A DNA stretch of 64,000 bases from Bacteroides propionicigenes (GCF_018390535.1 NZ_JAHBBW010000011.1:1-64000); one strand, 5' to 3'. Positions 1 through 7,535 are shown, numbered from the stretch's first letter. Notes: generated from the sequence alone by a model not told the origin. Program-made: numbers and translations.

Positions 1-56
1 AAATCTCTTCAAAGATCGCTTCTTTTTCGGTTGCTCTTCTTTTTCAAAAGCGGATG

Positions 57-89
57 CAAAGGTAAGGACTTTTAAGTATATCTTCCAAA
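57..89 (-). promoter_or_regulatory. Leftward promoter 1 of three tandem copies
   Basis: Read on the minus strand, TTTG (86-89) is followed after 21 bp by TACCTTTG (57-64), an exact match to the Bacteroidota housekeeping promoter TTTG-N19-21-TAnnTTTG. The served gene lies to the left of the window. Confidence 0.75.
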
Positions 90-177
90 TATTTCCGGAA
101 GTTTTTTTTCTTTTTCTTTCAGAGCTCTTTTAAAGGAGCGGAGAAAGAGAAGTTCTTTTTCCTTGCGAGTCGGACTG

Positions 178-210
178 CAAAGATAAGGAGAAATTTTAAT
201 ATCTTCCAAA
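178..210 (-). promoter_or_regulatory. Leftward promoter 2 of three tandem copies
   Basis: On the minus strand TTTG (207-210), 21 bp, TATCTTTG (178-185). The flanking sequence resembles copy 1, including the stretch between the boxes, so the promoter was probably duplicated as a unit of about 120 bp. Confidence 0.75.
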
Positions 211-317
211 TATTTTCGGAAAATTATTTTTCATTTCTTTTTCTCTCTTTTACAGCATCCATACGCTTTTGTTTCAGAATGTCAATCAATCGCTGCTTTC
301 ATTCTCGAAAGCGGATG

Positions 318-349
318 CAAAAGTAGAGGATTTAGCAATATGCACCAAA
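318..349 (-). promoter_or_regulatory. Leftward promoter 3 of three tandem copies
   Basis: On the minus strand TTTG (346-349), 20 bp, TACTTTTG (318-325). The sequence AAGCGGATGCAAA next to the -7 box is shared with copy 1. Confidence 0.7.
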
Positions 350-458
350 TATATCTATCTTTTTTTTCACGAAAACATGAAACTTTTTCGTAACTCGCTG
401 ATTGATAAACCTGTTGTAAAGCATATTTTCAAAAGCGGATGTGTACGATAACGGAAGG

Positions 459-753
459 CATACATTATAATATACGCGGGCGCGCGTAAAGACGGCAGGG
501 CATTAGGTTTATGAATAAATACTTGCCTACGGTGAAAATTCCGTTTGATATACGTCAAACGGGGGTTGCACCATAGGCAAAACCTTGTTTGATGTACATC
601 CTATTTCCTGAAGTTCTCAGAAATTCTATTTTTTCCGAATAAAAATCGCCGCGCGTTATCGCGGTATATATCGCAGTATTATAATATGTACAGGGATTTT
701 TCTTTAAAAAAAGGGAATTATACGCGCCCGCGCGCGTACATTATAATGTACGG
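459..753. repeat. Inverted-repeat-flanked non-coding segment
   Basis: The first 850 bases hold no convincing gene. Within them, a GC-alternating stretch with an ACATTATAAT core at about 463-489 reappears as an imperfect inverted copy at about 721-752. A third related piece (TATTATAATATGTAC) lies near 677-691. The segment they enclose carries the hairpin at 523-580. This could be a small non-autonomous mobile element or a structured intergenic unit. No target-site duplication was established. Confidence 0.35.
523..580. other. Long imperfect hairpin
   Basis: Three nested, symmetrically spaced pairings can be read. TTGCCTA (523-529) pairs with TAGGCAA (574-580), GGTG (531-534) with CACC (569-572), and CCGTTTGA (541-548) with TCAAACGG (555-562). 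They are separated by a 1:1 mismatch and a 6:6 internal loop, with a 6-nt apical loop. The symmetry suggests a folded RNA or a protein-binding cruciform. No T-tract follows, so it is not an intrinsic terminator. Confidence 0.5.
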
Positions 754-804
754 CCGAATGTTTGTATCCGGTCGTTCTTTGTATGCAGCAAATAAAAAAC
801 ATCC

Positions 805-840
805 TTTGCTTCATGGATTCTAACTTTTATACTACCTTTG
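805..840 (+). promoter_or_regulatory. Promoter of the thioredoxin-like lipoprotein gene
   Basis: TTTG (805-808), 24 bp, TACCTTTG (833-840). The spacing is longer than usual. The -7 box ends only 14 bp before the first plausible ATG (855), so starts upstream of 855 are unlikely. Confidence 0.5.
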
Positions 841-854
841 TGTACAAGGTAAAT

Positions 855-1832
855 ATGAAAGAGGATATGAATAATGGGGTGAAAAATATTATCACGAAGC
901 TTCTGCCCGTCTGCGCATTGCTCTCCCTGATGCTGAACGCCAACACCGCATGCAGCAGCGAACAGGCCGGCAAGAAACAATCGGCAGCGATTGCTGCAGA
1001 CACCGTCACCACCCTTGTGCTGCCCGCAATACCCGCCATGCTGAGTACTCCGGAACTGCGTGCAGACTATCTGGCACGCCACTACTGGGACAACGTGGAC
1101 TTTGCCGACACCAACTACATACACCATCCCGAAGTGACGGAACAAGGCTGGGTGGACTTCATCGACATCCTGCGGCTGGTTTCTGCCGGCACCGCCGACG
1201 CCGCCTTAAAACAACTGTTTCTCCGGGCAGAGAAAGAAAAGAAATGTTATACGTACCTGACGTCTCTTGCGGAGAAATATCTGTATGACCCCAACTCGCC
1301 GATGCGCAATGAGGAGTTTTACATTTCCGTCCTGGATGCCATGCTGAAATCTCCCGTCATGGACGATACGGAGAAAATACGTCCGAAAGCCCGGCGGGAA
1401 CTGGCGCAGAAGAACCGTGCAGGCACAAAAGCGCTGGACTTTACTTATACGCTTGCCAACGGCAAACAGGGCAACTTGCATGGCATAAAAGCTCCCTACA
1501 CGTTATTGTTCATCAACAATCCCGGCTGCCATGCTTGCGGCGAGGCTATCGAAGCCCTGAAGCGCAGCCCCGCTACCGCCCAAGCCATTGCACGGAAACG
1601 GGTGAAAGTTCTTTCCCTCTATCCCGATGCGGATTTGGCGGAATGGCGGAAACACCTCTCCGACTTTCCCGATGAGTGGATTAACGGATACGACAAGAAG
1701 CGGACGATTGAACAGAAGAACCTCTACGACCTGAAAGCCATCCCTACCCTGTATCTTCTGGACGAGGACAAAACCGTGCTGCTGAAAGATGTCACAGCCC
1801 AAGAGATTGAGGAGTACTTGCAGAATATCTGA
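855..1832 (+). CDS. DUF5106 / thioredoxin-like lipoprotein
   Basis: A predicted outer-surface or periplasmic lipoprotein of 325 residues. The N terminus is basic, then hydrophobic, and ends in a lipobox-like N-T-A-C, consistent with lipidation. The middle part (about residues 55-170) resembles the DUF5106 region found in front of thioredoxin folds in Bacteroidales. The C-terminal third is thioredoxin-like, with a redox motif C225-H-A-C228 and the family's cis-Pro segment (KAIPTLYLLD). The usual CGPC is replaced by CHAC, so the redox potential may differ from that of a standard thioredoxin. ATG 855 is chosen because the promoter lies directly upstream; ATG 867, preceded by a purine-rich stretch, is equally possible. 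The gene is convergent with the next one, 13 bp away. A role in disulfide handling is inferred. Confidence 0.8.
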   Translation: MKEDMNNGVKNIITKLLPVCALLSLMLNANTACSSEQAGKKQSAAIAADTVTTLVLPAIPAMLSTPELRADYLARHYWDNVDFADTNYIHHPEVTEQGWVDFIDILRLVSAGTADAALKQLFLRAEKEKKCYTYLTSLAEKYLYDPNSPMRNEEFYISVLDAMLKSPVMDDTEKIRPKARRELAQKNRAGTKALDFTYTLANGKQGNLHGIKAPYTLLFINNPGCHACGEAIEALKRSPATAQAIARKRVKVLSLYPDADLAEWRKHLSDFPDEWINGYDKKRTIEQKNLYDLKAIPTLYLLDEDKTVLLKDVTAQEIEEYLQNI

Positions 1833-1845
1833 AAAAACATCCCCT

Positions 1846-2427
1846 TCATTCTATGATTTTGGCATCTTCGATGTCTGCATCATCCTCGGCCTTGCCGCCG
1901 GCAACAGGCGTCTTGGGACGGAGACGGGTGAACTTGAACCAGTTTACCAGTTCCGAAGCCGCATAAACCAGACTGGTGATTCCGATAATGATGAACGCCG
2001 TGGAGCGTACTCCCGTGGGGTTGAACAACGCAATCAGCCCGGCAAGCAATATCAGCACCGGAACAACGTAGAACCCACCCGGTACGGGCGTCCACCTGCG
2101 TGCAGCGGAGAGCGACGCTATCTGTTGCACACCGCCCATCACAAGGATGAAGCCCAGCACAAACGTCAGCAAATCGGCAAAGAAGCCCGGCATGATAATC
2201 AGCCACAAGCCGAACAGCAGACTGCCCACCCCCTCTACCGGGAAGCGGCGGCGCACCTCGGCGTTCTGAGCGTAATATCCTATAATACTGATGAGCGAAG
2301 GTACAAGGAAAATGACACCAATCGTTATCACAAAATAATCACCGGCACGGTCGGGAAACATCACCAACACCAAGCCAATTACCAGCGCGCATACAGCACG
2401 CAAGAATGAATAACTTAATCCTTTCAT
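1846..2427 (-). CDS. HdeD-family (DUF308) membrane protein
   Basis: An inner-membrane protein of 193 residues with about six hydrophobic segments in short hairpins and a hydrophilic, acidic tail. This matches the DUF308/HdeD fold, whose E. coli member is linked to acid resistance; the function here is not established. The repeated pattern of a glycine-rich helix (LLFGLWLIIMPG, then FVLGFILVMGGV) is typical of the family's internal duplication. It is transcribed leftward and ends 13 bp from the convergent lipoprotein gene. The 35-codon peptide at 2494-2601 lies upstream on the same strand and may share the transcript. Confidence 0.8.
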   Translation of the reverse strand: MKGLSYSFLRAVCALVIGLVLVMFPDRAGDYFVITIGVIFLVPSLISIIGYYAQNAEVRRRFPVEGVGSLLFGLWLIIMPGFFADLLTFVLGFILVMGGVQQIASLSAARRWTPVPGGFYVVPVLILLAGLIALFNPTGVRSTAFIIIGITSLVYAASELVNWFKFTRLRPKTPVAGGKAEDDADIEDAKIIE

Positions 2428-2493
2428 GAGTCTTTGATTTTTTGCGAAGATACATTATTTATCCGAACAACCCCGCATGACGGTGCCGAAAAA

Positions 2494-2601
2494 TCAATTC
2501 ACATTGAGCCAAGCGTTCAAGTCCTCGGCTATAAACAGCCAGTATAGCAATAAAACAATGGCGATAATAGCACCTACGGCAATCAGATGTTTCCGTCTCA
2601 T
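2494..2601 (-). CDS. Small single-pass membrane peptide, 35 aa
   Basis: The short open frame starts with MRRKH, continues with a hydrophobic stretch of about 17 residues (AVGAIIAIVLLLYWLFI) and ends with a short acidic, Asn-rich tail, as expected of a one-pass membrane peptide with a cytoplasmic N terminus. Its start is preceded on the minus strand by AAAGGAACAAACT, a good ribosome binding site for this group. It lies 66 bp upstream of the HdeD-family gene on the same strand. The function is unknown. The codon pattern and ribosome binding site support translation, but the length keeps confidence moderate. Confidence 0.55.
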   Translation of the reverse strand: MRRKHLIAVGAIIAIVLLLYWLFIAEDLNAWLNVN

Positions 2602-2703
2602 AGTTTGTTCCTTTCTTTTTATTAGTAAATAATGGTTGTTACTTGTGATAGAGAACAACATTTCAAGATAAATGTTCTAATACGAAAAAAAAGTAAGATT
2701 TAT

Positions 2704-2734
2704 TTTGGCAATTAAAACAATGTGCTTATATTTG
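2704..2734 (+). promoter_or_regulatory. trp operon promoter
   Basis: TTTG (2704-2707), 19 bp, TATATTTG (2727-2734), a full consensus Bacteroides promoter. Transcription should start near 2741, 18 bp before the leader peptide start at 2759. Confidence 0.8.
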
Positions 2735-2758
2735 CCCCTGTTAAAACAAAAAAAGACA

Positions 2759-2821
2759 ATGAAAACAATGTTCGTAAATACATATTGGTGGTGGCACCCG
2801 TTACAACTCCGGCAGTCGTAA
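2759..2821 (+). CDS. trpL: trp operon leader peptide with three tandem Trp codons
   Basis: A 20-codon frame that begins MKTMFVNTYWWWHP and ends in TAA at 2819-2821. Three TGG codons in a row (2786-2794) lie in the middle. It sits between a consensus promoter and an intrinsic terminator ahead of trpB, the layout of transcriptional attenuation: ribosome stalling at the Trp codons when charged tRNA-Trp is scarce would prevent terminator formation. A conserved RNA element upstream of trp genes in Bacteroidales (Bacteroid-trp) has been described in RNA motif surveys, and this may be an instance. I could not settle the antiterminator pairing by eye. Confidence 0.8.
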   Translation: MKTMFVNTYWWWHPLQLRQS

Positions 2822-2872
2822 GGGAGCAGTGCTCGTATGTATATATGTAATATAAGAAAGATATAGGAAAAG

Positions 2873-2904
2873 AGCCCTGTCGCACCAAGCGACGGGGCTT
2901 TTTT
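2873..2904 (+). terminator. trp attenuator terminator
   Basis: AGCCCTGTCGC (2873-2883) pairs with GCGACGGGGCT (2889-2899) around a 5-nt loop (11 bp, one G-U), followed by a run of six T. It lies 52 bp after the leader peptide stop and 70 bp before trpB, as expected for an attenuator. Confidence 0.85.
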
Positions 2905-2973
2905 CGTTTAGGCAACGCCCCTGCCTGTCCAAATATCAATGATAAACGGAAGATAATAAAAACAACAAACAAT

Positions 2974-4164
2974 ATGGCAAGTTTCTTAGTAGACAAAGAA
3001 GGTTATTACGGAGAATTCGGCGGAGCATACGTTCCCGAAATACTCCACAGATGTGTAGAAGAATTGCAGAACACCTATCTCAGCGTGCTGCAAAGTGAGG
3101 ATTTCAAGCGTGAATACGACCAATTGCTGCGCGACTACGTAGGGCGTCCCTCTCCGCTATATCTGGCTAAGCGCCTGTCGGAAAAGTACGGCTGCAAGAT
3201 TTATCTGAAGCGCGAGGACCTGAACCACACCGGCGCGCACAAGATAAACAACACCATCGGCCAGATTCTACTGGCACGCCGCATGGGAAAGCGCCGCATC
3301 ATTGCCGAGACAGGCGCAGGGCAGCACGGCGTTGCCACCGCCACCGTCTGCGCCCTGATGAACATGGAGTGCATCGTGTACATGGGCAAGACCGACGTGG
3401 AACGCCAGCACATCAACGTAGAGAAGATGAAGATGCTGGGAGCAACCGTAGTCCCCGTCACCAGCGGCAACATGACCCTGAAGGACGCCACCAACGAGGC
3501 CATACGCGACTGGTGCTGTCATCCGGCAGACACCTACTACATCATCGGCTCCACCGTAGGCCCGCACCCCTATCCCGACATGGTGGCACGCCTGCAGTCG
3601 GTCATCAGCGAGGAGATTAAGAAACAGCTCATGGAAAAGGAAGGGCGCGATTGTCCGGACTACCTCATAGCCTGCGTAGGCGGCGGCAGCAATGCAGCCG
3701 GAACCATCTACCACTACGTCGACGACGAACGTGCGCAGATAGTCCTCGCCGAAGCCGGCGGCAAAGGCGTGGAAACGGGGATGACCGCCGCCACCATCGC
3801 CCTCGGCAAACTGGGCATCATCCACGGCGCCCGCACCTACGTCATACAGAACGAGGACGGGCAGATTGAGGAGCCTTACTCCATCTCCGCCGGACTGGAT
3901 TATCCGGGCATCGGCCCCATGCACGCCAACCTTGCCGCAAAGAAACGCGCCATCGTGCTCTCCGTAAACGACGACGAAGCCATCCGCGCCGCCTACGAAC
4001 TGACCAAACTCGAAGGCATCATCCCCGCACTGGAAAGCGCCCATGCCCTCGGCGCACTGGAGAAACTGAACTTCAAGCCCGACGACGTGGTGGTGCTGAC
4101 CGTTTCGGGACGGGGAGACAAGGATGTGGAGACGTATTTGGAGTATGGGGAAACCGCTAAATAA
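2974..4164 (+). CDS. trpB: Tryptophan synthase beta chain
   Basis: Catalyses the PLP-dependent condensation of indole with serine to L-tryptophan, as partner of TrpA. It has 396 residues, the normal length. Hallmarks are the substrate and PLP segment HTGAHKINN with Schiff-base lysine K90, the phosphate-binding GGGSNA, and the late EPYSISAGLDYPGIGP segment. It is the first structural gene after the attenuator; trpE follows after 8 bp. In Bacteroides the operon begins with trpB although it encodes the last step, so beta chain and anthranilate synthase are made at the head of the transcript. Confidence 0.97.
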   Translation: MASFLVDKEGYYGEFGGAYVPEILHRCVEELQNTYLSVLQSEDFKREYDQLLRDYVGRPSPLYLAKRLSEKYGCKIYLKREDLNHTGAHKINNTIGQILLARRMGKRRIIAETGAGQHGVATATVCALMNMECIVYMGKTDVERQHINVEKMKMLGATVVPVTSGNMTLKDATNEAIRDWCCHPADTYYIIGSTVGPHPYPDMVARLQSVISEEIKKQLMEKEGRDCPDYLIACVGGGSNAAGTIYHYVDDERAQIVLAEAGGKGVETGMTAATIALGKLGIIHGARTYVIQNEDGQIEEPYSISAGLDYPGIGPMHANLAAKKRAIVLSVNDDEAIRAAYELTKLEGIIPALESAHALGALEKLNFKPDDVVVLTVSGRGDKDVETYLEYGETAK

Positions 4165-4172
4165 GAACAACA

Positions 4173-5573
4173 ATGAAACAGTATGATTATCAAACAGTGA
4201 GCCGCACGATACTTGGCGACCTGCACACACCCGTAAGCACCTACCTGAAGGTACGCGACATCTTCCCTCAAAGCGCGCTGATGGAGAGTTCCGACTATCA
4301 CGGCAGCGAGAACAACCGCTCCTTCATCGCACTTTGTCCGGTGGCAAGCGTCAGCATAGACCACGGCGCCGCCATCTTCCGCCTGCCCGACGGCACACGC
4401 GAGGAACATCCCGTCACCGAAGAATATCGTGTGGAGAACGCCTTGCGCGACTTCCTCGACCGCTTCCACGTGGAGGGCGAATACAGCAACTACTGCGGCC
4501 TGTACGGCTACACCTCCTTCAATGCCGTACGCTATTTTGAGAACATCGCCGTAAAGGACAGCCGCGAAGCCACCAACGACGCGCCGGATATGCTATACAT
4601 ATTATATAAGTATCTCATCGTCTTCAACGACTTCAAGAACGAGATGCTGTTGCTGGAGATGCTTGCCCCCGACGAGAAAAGCGAACTGGACAAAGTACAT
4701 AAAGCCATCCGCAACCGCAACTACACCGCCTACGACTTCCGTGCCGTCGGCGAAACAACCTCTCCGCTGACGGACGAGGAGCACAAAGCCAACATCCGCC
4801 GGGGAATAGCCCACTGCCTGCGGGGTGATGTTTTCCAGATAGTCCTCTCCCGCCGCTTCGAACAGCGCTTCACAGGCGACGACTTCAAGCTCTATCGTGC
4901 CTTGCGCAGCATCAACCCCTCACCCTACCTGTTCTACTTCGATTTCGGCGGTTTCCGCATCTTCGGCTCCTCGCCCGAAACGCACTGCCGCATCGAAGGA
5001 CGCCACGCCTACATAGACCCCATCGCCGGCACTACCCGGCGCACCGGCGACCCCGAACAGGATGCCGTAAACGCCCGATACCTGCACGACGACCCCAAGG
5101 AGAATGCCGAACACGTGATGCTGGTGGACCTTGCCCGCAACGACCTCAGCCGCAACTGCCGCGACGTGAAGGTGGACTTCTACAAGGAGATGCAATATTA
5201 CAGCCACGTCATCCACCTCGTGAGCCGCGTGAGCGGCGAGCTGAACAGCGAAGCCGACCCCGTCAAGGCGTTCATCGACACCTTCCCCGCCGGAACACTG
5301 AGCGGTGCCCCCAAAGTACGCGCCATGCAGCTCATCAGCGAACTGGAACCGCACAACCGAGGCGCATACGGCGGCTGCATCGGGTTCATCGGACTGAACG
5401 GCAGTCTGAATCAGGCCATCACCATCCGCACCTTCGTCAGCCGCAACGGAGTGCTGTGGTTTCAGGCAGGCGGCGGCATCGTAGCCAAAAGCAACGACGA
5501 ATACGAACTCCAAGAAGTGAACAACAAGCTGGGAGCACTGAAGAAAGCAATTGTGATGGCTGAGAAAATGTGA
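4173..5573 (+). CDS. trpE: Anthranilate synthase component I
   Basis: The chorismate-binding subunit of anthranilate synthase (466 residues), which makes anthranilate from chorismate with ammonia supplied by TrpG. The N-terminal domain is followed by a conserved chorismate-binding domain, including the GSSPETH, PIAGTTRRTG, DLARNDLSR and AGTLSGAPKVRAM segments. The family's feedback site is in the N-terminal domain, but I did not identify the serine-binding residue with certainty. It lies 8 bp after trpB and 24 bp before trpG. The alternative family members PabB and isochorismate synthase are excluded by the operon context. Confidence 0.96.
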   Translation: MKQYDYQTVSRTILGDLHTPVSTYLKVRDIFPQSALMESSDYHGSENNRSFIALCPVASVSIDHGAAIFRLPDGTREEHPVTEEYRVENALRDFLDRFHVEGEYSNYCGLYGYTSFNAVRYFENIAVKDSREATNDAPDMLYILYKYLIVFNDFKNEMLLLEMLAPDEKSELDKVHKAIRNRNYTAYDFRAVGETTSPLTDEEHKANIRRGIAHCLRGDVFQIVLSRRFEQRFTGDDFKLYRALRSINPSPYLFYFDFGGFRIFGSSPETHCRIEGRHAYIDPIAGTTRRTGDPEQDAVNARYLHDDPKENAEHVMLVDLARNDLSRNCRDVKVDFYKEMQYYSHVIHLVSRVSGELNSEADPVKAFIDTFPAGTLSGAPKVRAMQLISELEPHNRGAYGGCIGFIGLNGSLNQAITIRTFVSRNGVLWFQAGGGIVAKSNDEYELQEVNNKLGALKKAIVMAEKM

Positions 5574-5597
5574 GTGCATATACATTGTAAATTGTAA

Positions 5598-6200
5598 ATG
5601 AAAAAGATGAAAACGGTTATTATAGACAATTACGACTCTTTCACCTACAACCTCGCGCATCTGGTGAAAGAACTCGGCGCAGCGGTAGACGTGCTGCGCA
5701 ACGACCAATTCAGAATGGAAGAGCTGGAACGGTACGATAAAATCATCCTCTCCCCCGGTCCCGGCGTGCCCCAAGAAGCGGGATTGCTGACGGACGTAAT
5801 ACGCACCTATTCCGGCAAGAAACCCATACTGGGCGTATGCTTGGGCGAACAGGCCATCGGAGAGGTATTCGGCGGACGGCTGGTGAACCTCAGCAACGTG
5901 TTTCATGGCGTACAGACCCGCATACGGCTGGCAGAACCGGACTACATCTTCCGGGGACTGCCCGAAGAAATTCCCGTAGGACGATACCACTCTTGGGTGG
6001 TAGATGCGGAGGGGCTGCCCGAAACGCTTGCCGTCACCGCCGTCAGCCCCGAAGGGCAGATTATGGCGCTGAAGCACCGGGAGTATGACGTTCGCGGCAT
6101 ACAATTCCATCCGGAATCCGTGCTGACTCCGGACGGAAAACTGATAATGAGGAACTGGCTGCAAGGTGACGCAAACCACACACCTCACGAGGACAAATGA
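5598..6200 (+). CDS. trpG: Anthranilate synthase component II (glutamine amidotransferase)
   Basis: Class I glutamine amidotransferase, 200 residues, releasing ammonia from glutamine for TrpE. The nucleophile is C81 in GVCLGEQ (most homologues have GVCLGHQ), and the catalytic His-Glu pair is in FHPES. ATG 5598 and ATG 5607 are both possible starts; the second begins at the conserved MKTVIIDNYDSFTYNL. The last codons and the TGA stop (6198-6200) lie inside the first unit of the 22-bp tandem array, so the C-terminal HTPHEDK is encoded by repeat sequence. The 280 bp before trpD are filled with repeats, the largest gap inside the operon. Confidence 0.95.
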   Translation: MKKMKTVIIDNYDSFTYNLAHLVKELGAAVDVLRNDQFRMEELERYDKIILSPGPGVPQEAGLLTDVIRTYSGKKPILGVCLGEQAIGEVFGGRLVNLSNVFHGVQTRIRLAEPDYIFRGLPEEIPVGRYHSWVVDAEGLPETLAVTAVSPEGQIMALKHREYDVRGIQFHPESVLTPDGKLIMRNWLQGDANHTPHEDK

Positions 6201-6310
6201 CACACCTCGCAGAGAGAAATGACACACCCTGCAAGGGCAAACCACGCACCCTGCGGGAGCAAATCACACACCTCGCGGGAGCAAATCACACACCTCGCAG
6301 GAGCAAATGA
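6179..6310 (+). repeat. Tandem array of six 22-bp units after trpG
   Basis: Six contiguous 22-bp units, with a core CACACCTCGC followed by GGAGCAAATCA, starting in the last codons of trpG. A degenerate seventh unit may precede it (6159-6178). Units differ by a few bases each. The same period and the ACGCACCTC core recur at 28079-28224 and, on the minus strand, at 45525-45656. Confidence 0.85.
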
Positions 6311-6324
6311 ACGTCATACACTAT

Positions 6325-6405
6325 CTGTCATTCAGAGCATAGCGAAGAATCCCTTCCCCATGCACACACAAGAGAGCAGATTCTTCGCTTCGCTCTGAAT
6401 GACAG
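6325..6405. repeat. Palindromic element A, copy 1
   Basis: An inverted repeat with outer arms CTGTCATTCAGAGC and GCTCTGAATGACAG and inner arms AGCGAAGAATC / GATTCTTCGCT. It belongs to the same family as 31224-31329, 40431-40516 and 45373-45500. The loop differs completely from the other copies. It sits inside the trp operon, between trpG and trpD, so it must be transcribed. Confidence 0.85.
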
Positions 6406-6480
6406 GCAGCATAAACCTCTTAATCGCTAACAGAAACAAATGACAGGCAGCATAAACCTCTTAATCACTAACAGAAACAA
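6399..6480 (+). repeat. Tandem 41-bp duplication before trpD
   Basis: Two adjacent 41-bp copies (6399-6439 and 6440-6480) start at ATGACAGGCAGCATAAACC and differ at one base (CGC/CAC). The second copy abuts the ATG of trpD, so the duplicated piece contains the trpD translation-initiation region. The first copy overlaps the end of palindromic element A by seven bases. Confidence 0.9.
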
Positions 6481-7479
6481 ATGAAAGCAATATTAGCCCG
6501 CCTCTTCAACCACGAAGAGCTCACCGCAGAGGAAACCAAGCAAATTCTCCTCAACATCAGCCGGGAGATGTATCCCGAAGCTCAGATTGCTGCGTTACTC
6601 ACTGTATTCCAGATGCGTGGCATCACAGTAGACGAGTTGACGGGGTTTCGCGAAGCACTTATGGAGACGCGAATCCCGATAGACTTCGCACCCTATCGCC
6701 CCATTGACATCGTAGGTACGGGCGGCGACGGGAAGAACACGTTCAACATCTCCACCTGTGCCTGTTTCATCGTGGCGGGCGCAGGCTACAAAGTTGCCAA
6801 ACACGGCAATTACGGAGCCACTTCCGTGAGCGGAGCAAGCAACGTGATAGAGCAACACGGAGTGCGCTTCACCAACAATCCCGACATCCTGAAGCGAAGC
6901 ATGGAGGAGTGCAACATCGCCTACCTGCACGCACAGCTGTTCAATCCGGCAATGAAGCTCGTAGGCCCTGTGCGCAAGGCACTGGGAGTACGCACACTCT
7001 TCAACTTGCTGGGCCCGCTGGTAAACCCCTGCCAACCCGCCTACCAGCTGCTGGGCGTGGCAGACCTCTCGCAAATGCGTCTCTACACGAACGTCTTCTA
7101 CAAGCTCGGCATCGACTTTGCCGTAGTAAACAGTCTGGACAGCTACGATGAAATCTCACTGACCGATGAATTCAAGGTAATGACCCGCAATTACGAACGC
7201 ATCTATCGTCCGCAGGCACTCGGCTTCAGCGCGGTACGACCCGAAGAGCTCTCGGGCGGGGACTGCAAGGAGGATGCCGCACGCATCTTCGACAATGTAC
7301 TGAACAACCGCGCGGAAGCCGCCCAAACGCAATGTGTCATCGTAAACGCCGCCTTCGCCATCCAAGTTATGGAACCGGAAAAGGAGATTGAAGAGTGCAT
7401 CGCCATAGCCCGCGAATCGCTGGAAAGCGGACGGGCGCTGAAGACGCTGAAGAGATTTATAGAAATAAATAAATGTTGA
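6481..7479 (+). CDS. trpD: Anthranilate phosphoribosyltransferase
   Basis: Transfers phosphoribosyl from PRPP to anthranilate (332 residues, normal length). The PRPP-binding GTGGDGKNTFNIST loop and the anthranilate/phosphate segment KHGNYGATSVSGASNV are intact. The start follows the 41-bp duplication, with GAAACAA just upstream. The 3' end runs up to the trpC segment, whose chosen start is 56 bp downstream. Confidence 0.96.
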   Translation: MKAILARLFNHEELTAEETKQILLNISREMYPEAQIAALLTVFQMRGITVDELTGFREALMETRIPIDFAPYRPIDIVGTGGDGKNTFNISTCACFIVAGAGYKVAKHGNYGATSVSGASNVIEQHGVRFTNNPDILKRSMEECNIAYLHAQLFNPAMKLVGPVRKALGVRTLFNLLGPLVNPCQPAYQLLGVADLSQMRLYTNVFYKLGIDFAVVNSLDSYDEISLTDEFKVMTRNYERIYRPQALGFSAVRPEELSGGDCKEDAARIFDNVLNNRAEAAQTQCVIVNAAFAIQVMEPEKEIEECIAIARESLESGRALKTLKRFIEINKC

Positions 7480-7499
7480 GAAGCAGATTATATCAAGAC

Positions 7500-7514
7500 T
7501 ATCTGTCATTCAGA
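7500..7514. repeat. Half of palindromic element A
   Basis: The 15-base stretch CTATCTGTCATTCAG between trpD and trpC matches the left end of element A (compare 6320-6336) but has no second arm. It could be a decayed or newly started copy, or chance. Confidence 0.3.
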
Positions 7515-7535
7515 ATTTATAACTCATACCCCCTT

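Noticed and set aside
4920..6245. Long open frame on the minus strand across trpE-trpG
   Set aside because: It is the antisense shadow of two clearly coding genes, has low-complexity Val/Ala/Gly composition and matches no family.
6179..6310. CRISPR array
   Set aside because: The 22-bp units are contiguous without spacers and no cas gene is near; likewise for the arrays at 28079-28224 and 45525-45656.
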